A DNA stretch of 11,088 nucleotides. It comes from Nitrososphaera sp. Its GTDB lineage: Archaea > Thermoproteota > Nitrososphaeria > Nitrososphaerales > Nitrososphaeraceae. Below, piece after piece: positions 1 through 4,584 of this stretch (position 1 is the stretch's first letter; every line of letters starts with the position of its first letter). The notes beneath the pieces were generated by a model, which was not told the origin of the DNA, did no database searches, and saw only the letters and a list, made by a program, of their open reading frames with translations. Where the stretch lies: contig JAICPK010000020.1 in the NCBI GenBank assembly GCA_025929855.1, positions 1-11,088 of the forward strand. The letters are read 5' to 3'. A program made the translations under genes and the position numbers.

Positions 1-272
1 GAGAAATTAATGATGGCGCTCGTGCCATGAGAGATCGCGGTGCAATTAGAGAGACTGCTGTTGCAATAGACGAGACAGCTAAAGCAGCACAGGAAACGGC
101 CGAGACCGTTAGAGTTGCTGCACGAGAAGTCGGAGAATCCGCACCCATTACCTCAGAGACAGTAAGAAGGACCGGCAGGAGACTTCGAAGGTCCCCAAGG
201 TCAACAACTACGACTTCTGCTACAACTGACACAACTGCTACCTCGCTCGATGAAGGAACACCAGCAAGCTAA
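1..272 (+). CDS. C-terminal part of an Ala/Glu/Thr-rich helical protein (5'-truncated by the window)
   Basis: The reading frame beginning at base 3 is open from the window edge to the TAA at 270-272. The Met at 27 is therefore probably internal and the gene starts upstream. About 55 residues are dominated by Ala, Glu, Thr, Val and Arg with repeated E-T-A/V spacing (for example RETA, DETA, QETAETV). This is the pattern of a long amphipathic helix or coiled coil. An Arg-rich segment (RRTGRRLRRSPR) follows, then a low-complexity Thr/Ser tail (STTTTSATTDTTATS) that should be disordered. No catalytic motif or membrane segment is visible in the part present. Such helices occur in LEA-like, apolipoprotein-like and DNA- or envelope-associated proteins, and nothing here separates these options. 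The frame is very likely real; the function is unknown. Confidence 0.6.
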   Translation, partial: EINDGARAMRDRGAIRETAVAIDETAKAAQETAETVRVAAREVGESAPITSETVRRTGRRLRRSPRSTTTTSATTDTTATSLDEGTPAS

Positions 273-846
273 GATGACAAGCGACGTACTTTATGTTCTT
301 ATACCCCTCAAGACACCTAGATTGCAGTGCGAATGTGAATGGAAGTGGCAAGGACAAATTTGGTGGCTACATGGATCATCAGGATAGCTTTTCTACTACC
401 GTCCATCCTTCTTACTTTATCCGTATGGCGACAGATAAGCAAGCACAGGCGGTACAAGAAACCACAATATTACGATCGCGATACTATACGAAAGCTAGTA
501 TGAAAACACACTGGTACCTCAAAAATCAGTTCCCTATTTAATTTTTTGATATTTATTCTTTCACGACATACAGAAGAGTCTCGCACATTATACCGAGTCA
601 GCTACAAAAGAGTGCTTGATATCACCTGCGAGTTTAGCAGGCTAGATTTTAGTTGTGCTCGTGGTTCGGTCGACAAAACGATTATGATGATGCCACGTGC
701 TTTAGCAGGGAATAAATCCCTCCATGTCGGCTAATCCATATTGTACACATAGAGAGATCTATCGCAAGTCTATCTTGCAACAGAGACCAAATTTGATTAA
801 AAATAAGTTAACTCGATAAATAGGATGTAGCAGGAGTACCGGGTAT
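273..846. other. 574-bp intergenic stretch without a convincing gene
   Basis: Two + strand open frames (293-541 and 546-734) run through this stretch. Their translations lack hydrophobic segments or known motifs and have irregular, Cys/His/Arg-scattered composition, so I do not treat them as genes. A short hairpin can form at 764-778 (GCAAG, 5-nt loop, CTTGC). AT-rich TATA-like sequence lies near 530-555 and at 797-806. The second one precedes the small ORF at 847. Confidence 0.5.
797..806 (+). promoter_or_regulatory. Candidate TATA box for the small ORF at 847
   Basis: TTAAAAATAA is the clearest AT-rich box-A-like element upstream of the 847 ORF. Archaeal transcription normally starts about 25 bp downstream, here near 826-830, which would leave a leader of about 20 nt. 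A weak Shine-Dalgarno-like CAGGAG lies at 831-836, 10 nt before the ATG. Confidence 0.33.
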
Positions 847-996
847 ATGGCAGCAAACCAAGATAAGGTTGAAGAAAAAGCAATAAAAGAACTTAGAGAC
901 AAGGCTAAGGCCGGCAAAAGCTCTTCGGAAATAGAAAGGGAGCTGAATAGCCAGGATGTAGCCTACAAGATAAAAAACGACACAGGTAAGCAGTAA
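847..996 (+). CDS. Small charged hypothetical protein (49 aa)
   Basis: ATG at 847 and TAA at 994-996 give 49 residues. The product is strongly charged and Lys/Glu/Asp-rich, beginning MAANQDKVEEKAIKELRDK, with a central AKAGKSSSEIEREL segment and ending in a Lys-rich tail. It predicts one or two short soluble helices and has no Cys, Trp or membrane segment. CAGGAG at 831-836 could serve as a ribosome-binding site and a TATA-like element lies at 797-806. The composition is much more protein-like than the long open frames around it, and the opposite-strand frame over 808-1044 is best read as its shadow. Family unknown. It could be a small DNA-, RNA- or protein-binding accessory factor, but this is only a guess from charge. 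Confidence 0.5.
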   Translation: MAANQDKVEEKAIKELRDKAKAGKSSSEIERELNSQDVAYKIKNDTGKQ

Positions 997-1183
997 AGAG
1001 TCTATTCTGGCTCTAAGCATCTGAGCAACTAGAATCGTTGCCATCCATCTTCAAAATGAGGGTTAGTACTGCGCTTGCAGTCTCTGTTGCACTGGTGGAT
1101 GCCGTTGATTATGTGGCACCATTGCTAAGCTCTTATAAGAAAGGTACGAGAGTCATTCTTCGATTGGGAAGGTTTTATATGCA

Positions 1184-1199
1184 GGTTACCCCTGTGACC
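1184..1199. repeat. Short hairpin GGTTAC-CCCT-GTGACC
   Basis: Six-base arms with one G-T pair enclose a 4-nt loop. The hairpin sits just downstream of TTTTATAT (1173-1180), which reads as a TATA-like box on either strand. No convincing ORF is associated with it in either direction. Confidence 0.3.
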
Positions 1200-1240
1200 C
1201 TTCTTTGGCATCGAGGATCGGTTCGTGCATGATAATGCCT

Positions 1241-1260
1241 TACATTATTGACTTAATGTA
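1241..1260. repeat. Inverted repeat TACATTA-N6-TAATGTA
   Basis: A perfect 7-bp inverted repeat (1241-1247 and 1254-1260) with a 6-bp spacer lies in an intergenic region. The CATTA/TAATG half-sites resemble those of the palindromes at 4156-4200, but in the opposite relative orientation. It may be a protein-binding site or an RNA hairpin; neither is shown. Confidence 0.35.
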
Positions 1261-1292
1261 TCGTTAAAAGAGTAAGACGTTGGCATTGTTTG

Positions 1293-1310
1293 AGCATCGT
1301 CTCTGATGCT
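1293..1310 (-). terminator. Stem-loop immediately after the small membrane ORF
   Basis: AGCATC and GATGCT (perfect 6-bp arms, 6-nt loop) lie 6 bp beyond the stop of the minus-strand ORF at 1317-1418. Archaeal termination usually depends on U-tracts and no clear U-run follows here. This may therefore be a 3'-end stabilising hairpin rather than a terminator proper. Confidence 0.3.
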
Positions 1311-1316
1311 ATTTGA

Positions 1317-1418
1317 TCAATACAATAGGATATACGTTAGAACCATTGATAGTATGCCGATCAATACAAAGCCAATACCTGCATAGAGAAGCGCTTTCCT
1401 TTTCTGTCTCAGTTGCAT
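1317..1418 (-). CDS. Small single-helix membrane protein (33 aa)
   Basis: On the minus strand, ATG at 1418-1416 runs to TGA at 1319-1317. The protein opens with a basic stretch (MQLRQKRK) followed by about 22 continuous hydrophobic residues (ALLYAGIGFVLIGILSMVL and on to the end). This is a classic single transmembrane helix with the basic N-terminus inside. The same frame is open seven codons further upstream (HSFDEIS before the Met) but has no better start there. A perfect stem-loop at 1293-1310 follows the stop. Many archaea encode such one-helix proteins, and their roles are mostly unknown. Chance hydrophobic ORFs of this size do occur, so the call rests on the textbook arrangement of basic head, helix and end. 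Confidence 0.42.
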   Translation of the reverse strand: MQLRQKRKALLYAGIGFVLIGILSMVLTYILLY

Positions 1419-1557
1419 GCTTATCTCATCAAACGAATGGAGGAGTTAATCAGTGTTGCTCTTAGCGCGCCTTAGGATCACCGTCTGACAGACAAGCAAG
1501 AATATGATGTGCCAATATAGCGCTCTGGCTTGAATCGAACCCTATGGAGAAGCGAGC
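1419..1557. other. Intergenic stretch upstream of the 226-aa gene
   Basis: This is non-coding as far as I can see. AT-rich TATA-like sequences occur near 1500-1520 (GAATATGATG and CCAATATAG) and could drive the gene at 1558. GGAGA at 1546-1550 is a plausible ribosome-binding site for its TTG start, with a 7-nt spacer. Confidence 0.35.
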
Positions 1558-2238
1558 TTGTTGAAGCAGCTAAAGATAGCGATTGATGTAGGAGACGCAA
1601 ATATAAGCCTGCAACACCAAAAAAAGGCTGCTGAGTTATCATTGAAAGCAGACAGACTCTTCTTCATTTATGTTGCCAAAGAAAAAGAATGGCAACAACT
1701 CGAAAAAGAGGACTGGATTTATGTTTCGGCAATGACACGTTTTTTCAAGTGGTGGACACAGCGTTATTTTGGCATTTCTATTCCAGTACAGGCAGACATT
1801 TTACCGATTATTCCTGGCAAGCTCTTTGACAGGATGTCTGTGGCGTACTTGATAAGAGACCACTCTGAAAGGGGACAGGACACCTTTCATTTTTACCTCG
1901 CATATTTTAAACCGCTATTTACTGACTGCAATACCGAAGGTTACACCGCGCCAGGTGTTGGGATCGCATGGTGGCAGAGGCCTGCATCAAGCGTGCCAGA
2001 AATTCAGCGTTATCGCTTCTATGCAGACAACAACTGCCCACGGGTTTCGCATGTACTCGCGCATGAACTACTTAGGATGAAAGGCAAGACTAAAAAAGAC
2101 TTTTTTGGGAGGGTACACGAGCTTTGGGACAAACATGTTTACAAGGTGCAGCCTTTCTTATACTTTGACAGCCAGTTTAAGCGAGTAAGCAGTGAAGACT
2201 CGTATAGGTTTGTGACTATAAATCCCGATGAACTATAG
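1558..2238 (+). CDS. Hypothetical protein with a degenerate HEXXH-like motif (226 aa)
   Basis: The TTG start at 1558 is supported by GGAGA at 1546-1550; no ATG gives a comparable N-terminus. The soluble protein is rich in aromatic residues (W and F clusters around 52-76, 138-140 and 189-205). Residues 165-176 read HVLAHELLRMKG. This has the layout of the metzincin zinc site HEXXHXXG, except that the second His is Arg173 and the third-ligand position is Lys179. Further His residues follow at 187 and 193 (VHELWDKH). The C-terminus (PFLYFD, then YRFVTINP) looks like ordered beta structure. I do not recognise a named family. It could be a catalytically dead metallopeptidase fold, a protein using different ligands, or an unrelated fold with a chance match. 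The 97-aa membrane protein gene follows after 67 bp and may be co-transcribed. Confidence 0.75.
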   Translation: MLKQLKIAIDVGDANISLQHQKKAAELSLKADRLFFIYVAKEKEWQQLEKEDWIYVSAMTRFFKWWTQRYFGISIPVQADILPIIPGKLFDRMSVAYLIRDHSERGQDTFHFYLAYFKPLFTDCNTEGYTAPGVGIAWWQRPASSVPEIQRYRFYADNNCPRVSHVLAHELLRMKGKTKKDFFGRVHELWDKHVYKVQPFLYFDSQFKRVSSEDSYRFVTINPDEL

Positions 2239-2305
2239 AGAGAGAAAAAGGACAAAGAGATACAAAAAGAAATATCAAGTGCTTTGAGCGAATGTAAGCG
2301 GCTCC

Positions 2306-2599
2306 ATGGTGCTACTAGAAACTCTGGCAAAGTCGGGCGCGATAGTGTCTTCTGCAGGTGTAGCACTCATGGTCGTCTTCGTGATCGCCTTACTCTCGTT
2401 TCCTGTGATAAAAAATTGCGACGAAAGTGGTAGATGCTCTTATCGTTCAACAGCGCCAGGGGAACTCCAGTCCGTAGTGCAGCCTAGCTTTCTCGCAATT
2501 TCGCTCATTACTATTTCAGCCGGAGTCGTGATTTTGAGATTTAGCAGGTGGTTAGAGAGCAAAAAATCTGAAAATGACACCAAGCACTACGATACCTAA
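2306..2599 (+). CDS. Small two-helix membrane protein (97 aa)
   Basis: ATG at 2306 and TAA at 2597-2599. Two hydrophobic segments are evident: residues about 13-34 (VSSAGVALMVVFVIALLSF) and about 60-77 (PSFLAISLITISAGVVIL). A roughly 25-residue loop between them contains two Cys (NCDESGRCSY) that could form a disulfide if outside the cell. The C-terminus is basic and hydrophilic (SRWLESKKSEND), which suggests both ends lie in the cytoplasm. No enzymatic motif is visible. The gap to the upstream gene is purine-rich (2235-2270) with a weak TATA-like AAATATC near 2270, so it may be co-transcribed or have its own promoter. Frame confidence is good because of the regular membrane topology; the function is unknown. 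Confidence 0.65.
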   Translation: MVLLETLAKSGAIVSSAGVALMVVFVIALLSFPVIKNCDESGRCSYRSTAPGELQSVVQPSFLAISLITISAGVVILRFSRWLESKKSENDTKHYDT

Positions 2600-2844
2600 A
2601 TCTGGTCATCTCACGTCATTCATTCCGCAAAGTCATAATATCTCTCTCTCTTACTCCATATGGATATATACCATGGTGCTTATGTGATAGCTACAAACCT
2701 TTTAGCGGGAAACCAAACTTTGATAGTGATGATTCTTTGCTCGACACCTCATTATCTCAGCTTCCTCCTTGGCTATTTAGTAAAGCCAAGAAGCATCTAG
2801 TACCAAAGAGGCAGGCTTATAAATATTAGATATCCCCAATTTTC
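2600..2844. other. Intergenic region with palindromic AT-rich core
   Basis: No ORF is supportable. The centre holds CCATATGG and GGATATATACC (about 2657-2672), which read TATA-like on both strands, without a sensible leaderless ORF in either direction. The true promoter for the next operon appears to be the TATA box at 2817-2825. Confidence 0.4.
2817..2825 (+). promoter_or_regulatory. TATA box of the PNPOx-like/MtrA-like operon
   Basis: TTATAAATA is centred at 2821, about 24 bp before the TTG start codon at 2845. Archaeal transcription begins at about that distance, so the mRNA is predicted to be leaderless, starting at or within a base or two of the TTG. No Shine-Dalgarno sequence precedes the start. 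Confidence 0.6.
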
Positions 2845-3252
2845 TTGTTGGCCAAGGTAACGTTCAGCCAAGCAGAAAGAGATTTCTTAGACAGGAATGA
2901 AGCCTGCAGGCTAGCGACATGTCATGACGGAATTCCCCATGTCGTTCCAGTATCATACATTTTTGAGCATGGGGTGTTCTTTATCGCAACCGATTATGAA
3001 ACCAAGAAGTACGAAAACATCAAACATAACAAATTAGCGGCTCTAGTAGTGGATATTTACAGCTCTGTTAGCAACAAGGCAGTATGCGTGCAAGGCACAG
3101 CTGAAATCATAGAAAGGGGCCAAGAGTTTGCAAGGCTCTACAGGATGTTTCACGATCGCTTTGAGTGGGTCAGACGTGATTCCTGGAATGAAGGCGAGGC
3201 GCCCTTCGTGAAGGTCACACCGACAAATAAAGTAAGCTGGGGCCTAGAATGA
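2845..3252 (+). CDS. PNPOx-like split-barrel flavin (FMN or F420) binding protein (135 aa)
   Basis: The sequence matches the pyridoxamine-5'-phosphate-oxidase-like split beta-barrel superfamily in overall layout. EACRLATCHDGIPHVVPVSY (19-38) is the usual first strand pair, FFIATDYETKKYENIKHN (45-62) contains the cofactor-phosphate-binding T-KK-NI region, and a strand ALVVDIY (66-72) follows. The protein ends in VKVTPTNKVSWGLE. The length fits small single-domain members. Such proteins bind FMN, F420 or sometimes heme and reduce or sense small molecules; the cofactor cannot be decided here, although Nitrososphaeria do make F420. The TTG start is set by the TATA box 24 bp upstream. The stop overlaps the next ATG by 4 bp (ATGA), so translation with the MtrA-like gene is probably coupled. 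Specific substrate unknown. Confidence 0.85.
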   Translation: MLAKVTFSQAERDFLDRNEACRLATCHDGIPHVVPVSYIFEHGVFFIATDYETKKYENIKHNKLAALVVDIYSSVSNKAVCVQGTAEIIERGQEFARLYRMFHDRFEWVRRDSWNEGEAPFVKVTPTNKVSWGLE

Positions 3253-3731
3253 TTCTACCAGTGAAAAGACTTGGGGACGCAGCAGGGAAGTTATGCCAAG
3301 CCCTACTGCCAATCAGGCACGAATACTATCTTGGTGCAGGAAACTCAGTAGCAATATGTACGTTGTCAAGCATTGACCTACTAGAGACGGTGTCGAGATC
3401 GCCTCTCATGAACAAGGTGCTTATAGCAGGCAGGCTTCTCTCGGAGAACAAAGGGATAGATGCAATAATATCCTTCGCTATAAAGCACCCGGAACTTAAG
3501 CGTCTCATACTCTGCGGTAAGGAGGTTAAGGGCCACAGAGCAGGTCAGGCACTACTCGCACTTATGATCAATGGCATGGACTCATTTGGTACAATAATTG
3601 GAGCACTTGGCCCTAATCCGGTGCTTATGTCATCCCCACCGGACGTGGAGATGTTTAGGCATCAAGTACAAATTATAAACTTGATAGGGGCAGTTGACAT
3701 TGCCAGGATAGCCCAGGTCCTAATACCCTGA
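3249..3731 (+). CDS. MtrA-like cobamide-binding protein, soluble (160 aa)
   Basis: The protein resembles the cytoplasmic domain of tetrahydromethanopterin S-methyltransferase subunit A along most of its length. The regions are SVAICTLSS (33-41), LIAGRLLSENKGIDAII (58-74), LILCGKEVKGHRAGQALLAL (86-105), and the IIGALGPNPVL and VQIINLIGAVD regions. In methanogen MtrA the His of the EVxGH motif is the axial ligand of cobalt. The matching residue here is His96, so corrinoid binding is plausible. Methanogen MtrA continues with a C-terminal membrane anchor, absent here: the protein stops after AQVLIP. No other mtr genes are nearby, so it is not part of a sodium-pumping complex. It overlaps the PNPOx-like gene by 4 bp, suggesting a shared process, perhaps methyl or corrinoid handling with redox reactivation; this is inference. 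Its 3' end overlaps the convergent pyrophosphatase gene by 12 bp. Confidence 0.85.
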   Translation: MILPVKRLGDAAGKLCQALLPIRHEYYLGAGNSVAICTLSSIDLLETVSRSPLMNKVLIAGRLLSENKGIDAIISFAIKHPELKRLILCGKEVKGHRAGQALLALMINGMDSFGTIIGALGPNPVLMSSPPDVEMFRHQVQIINLIGAVDIARIAQVLIP

Positions 3732-4049
3732 CACCTGCCTATCGCGATTGACCTTATTTTTCTTCTTGTATTCATGGAGTACATCAGAGGGGCTCATACC
3801 AAGCTCTATCGACGTTTGGACAACGAAATGCCAAATGTCAATAAGCTCTTCTCTTGCTGCCTCACTATCGAAGGGTGTAGGCTTCTTCCACCATTTCCAG
3901 CTTGTCAGCCTTTGGAGCTCGATAGCCTCATGGACTATGGCTGTAGAAAGGGCGGATACCCTTCCATCTATTGAAGTAGGGTACCGGGAAAGATCCATCA
4001 TTGATGCAAGCTCTTTTTGAATTGAGAAAATAGTTTCAAGTGAGTCCAT
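3720..4049 (-). CDS. All-alpha NTP pyrophosphatase, dimeric dUTPase-like (109 aa)
   Basis: This resembles the dimeric dUTPase/MazG all-alpha pyrophosphatase superfamily, which hydrolyses (d)NTPs to (d)NMP and pyrophosphate and keeps dUTP or damaged nucleotides out of DNA. The ExxE...ExxD magnesium site is visible: E41 and E44 (HEAIELQRL), then E68 and D71 (REELIDIWHFVVQ). The WKWWKKP segment (51-57) and the EYKKKNKVNRDRQ tail (93-105) are typical of the dUTPase-2 branch. At 109 aa it is shorter than many bacterial and phage dimeric dUTPases. The start at ATG 4049-4047 is the only good one. A TATA-like TGATATAAGT lies on the same strand at about 4059-4068, rather close for a leaderless start. 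Substrate choice (dUTP, dCTP or a house-cleaning role) cannot be fixed from sequence. Confidence 0.82.
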   Translation of the reverse strand: MDSLETIFSIQKELASMMDLSRYPTSIDGRVSALSTAIVHEAIELQRLTSWKWWKKPTPFDSEAAREELIDIWHFVVQTSIELGMSPSDVLHEYKKKNKVNRDRQVSGY

Positions 4050-4058
4050 TAGATTTGT

Positions 4059-4068
4059 ACTTATATCA
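4059..4068 (-). promoter_or_regulatory. Candidate TATA box for the pyrophosphatase gene
   Basis: On the minus strand TGATATAAGT is the most TATA-like sequence before the ATG at 4049. Its centre is only about 14-15 bp from the start codon, less than the usual 22-27 bp, so either the element or the exact start may be different. Confidence 0.3.
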
Positions 4069-4155
4069 GTTGCGTAAAAATGCTTGGTCGCATAAATATT
4101 TGGAATCTAGCTATGTCCCTGTAAGTATAGCAATAAATCTGAAATTCATTACATA

Positions 4156-4200
4156 TACTGACATTAACATATAATGACATTATTATTTATACTGACAGTA
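4156..4200. promoter_or_regulatory. Three-copy palindrome array TAnTGACAnTA (candidate operators)
   Basis: TACTGACATTA (4156-4166), TAATGACATTA (4172-4182) and TACTGACAGTA (4190-4200) are three 11-bp elements whose starts are 16 and 18 bp apart. The second and third are perfect palindromes around the central A (TAATG/CATTA and TACTG/CAGTA). The first mixes the two half-sites and has one mismatch. The spacing puts the copies roughly one and a half to one and three-quarter helical turns apart. The array lies about 107-151 bp upstream of the pyrophosphatase start and downstream of the small ORF at 4238. Tandem short palindromes like this are typical of transcription-factor operators; the regulator is unknown. 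Confidence 0.5.
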
Positions 4201-4237
4201 CATATATGCAAATACCATAAACAATTAAAGGTCATAC

Positions 4238-4387
4238 TTAGGGCCGGCAATACAATGCAATGACAGCGTAGTAAGCAAGCCCGGCGCTTAGTAATTTAGC
4301 TACGTTTAAAGTCTGTTTTGCATGTACTCGATGGCGCAACCTAGTACTAGATGTTGCAGCAGAATCTACGATTGAACCAAAAATCAA
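4238..4387 (-). CDS. Cryptic small membrane ORF, 49 aa from TTG (frame apparently broken at its 5' end)
   Basis: On the minus strand an open frame ends at TAA 4240-4238. Starting at TTG 4387 it encodes IFGSIVDSAATSSTRLRHRV and so on, finishing with a hydrophobic segment (VAKLLSAGLAYYAVIAL). The frame stays open upstream to 4432 and adds a hydrophobic lead (SPWFAGLIFGSIV), giving a two-helix layout with a basic middle (TRLRHRVHAKQ), but it has no ATG in this frame. A strong TATA box at 4435-4442 points to transcription start at an ATG (4416-4414) that lies in another frame and stops after nine codons (MHIIHPGLLG). A single-base indel near 4400, or -1 slippage, would join that ATG to the hydrophobic frame. 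It may be a recent pseudogene, a sequencing error, or simply chance. Confidence 0.35.
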   Translation of the reverse strand: MIFGSIVDSAATSSTRLRHRVHAKQTLNVAKLLSAGLAYYAVIALYCRP

Positions 4388-4434
4388 CCCAGCAAACCAG
4401 GGTGAATGATATGCATGGGTTTCAATTGTGTATC

Positions 4435-4442
4435 ATATAAAA
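4435..4442 (-). promoter_or_regulatory. TATA box on the minus strand within 4050-4584
   Basis: TTTTATAT (minus strand) is a near-consensus archaeal box A. Its centre is 22-23 bp before an ATG at 4416, the geometry of a leaderless transcript, although that ATG opens only nine codons in its own frame. Confidence 0.45.
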
Positions 4443-4461
4443 GACACATCTCCATGATACC

Positions 4462-4498
4462 TTTGGAAATGTGTTTCCTAGGGTGGCATATTTCCAAA
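4462..4498. repeat. Inverted repeat with two competing hairpins
   Basis: TTTGGAAAT (4462-4470) is perfectly complementary to ATTTCCAAA (4490-4498). The stem extends inward three more pairs (GTG with CAT, one G-T), giving 12 pairs around a 13-nt loop. The left arm can instead form a compact hairpin GGAAA-TGTG-TTTCC (4465-4478). On the plus strand AAAATTTTT follows; on the minus strand that T-run lies downstream of the DPM1-like gene and may help its termination. Confidence 0.4.
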
Positions 4499-4584
4499 AA
4501 TTTTTCTATAGTGTTGGATTTATAGCTATCATAACCAATTTGCTAAGATGCATGGACTAAATCTTATGTGCACAGAAGAGCGAC

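Larger units (their letters stand above)
4050..4584. other. 535-bp AT-rich intergenic region (regulatory elements and a cryptic small ORF)
   Basis: This is the longest unlabelled stretch between the minus-strand genes. It holds three palindromes at 4156-4200, a possible broken small membrane ORF at 4238-4416 with its TATA box at 4435-4442, and a 12-bp-stem inverted repeat at 4462-4498 followed by AAAATTTTT. Each is listed separately. Confidence 0.6.

Noticed and set aside
293..541. 82-codon open frame on the plus strand
   Set aside because: Irregular composition, no motif or membrane segment, no convincing start context.
546..734. 62-codon open frame on the plus strand
   Set aside because: Composition is not protein-like and nothing upstream supports initiation.
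808..1044. 78-codon hydrophobic frame on the minus strand
   Set aside because: Most of it is antisense to the more plausible charged ORF at 847-996; Lys/Glu-rich codons read backwards give Phe/Leu-rich shadows.
1038..1232. 64-codon frame (TTG at 1038 or ATG at 1056) with a hydrophobic N-terminus
   Set aside because: Weakly signal-like start only; the rest is irregular, and a TATA-like box and hairpin lie within it. Left unannotated, though not excluded.
1528..1556. T-loop-like sequence GGGTTCGATTC on the minus strand, suggesting a tRNA 3' end
   Set aside because: The flanking bases do not form the 5-bp T-stem (only one pair fits), and no acceptor or anticodon arm is found upstream.
2657..2672. 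Strong TATA-like GGATATATACC readable on both strands
   Set aside because: No leaderless or short-leader ORF begins at the expected distance in either direction.
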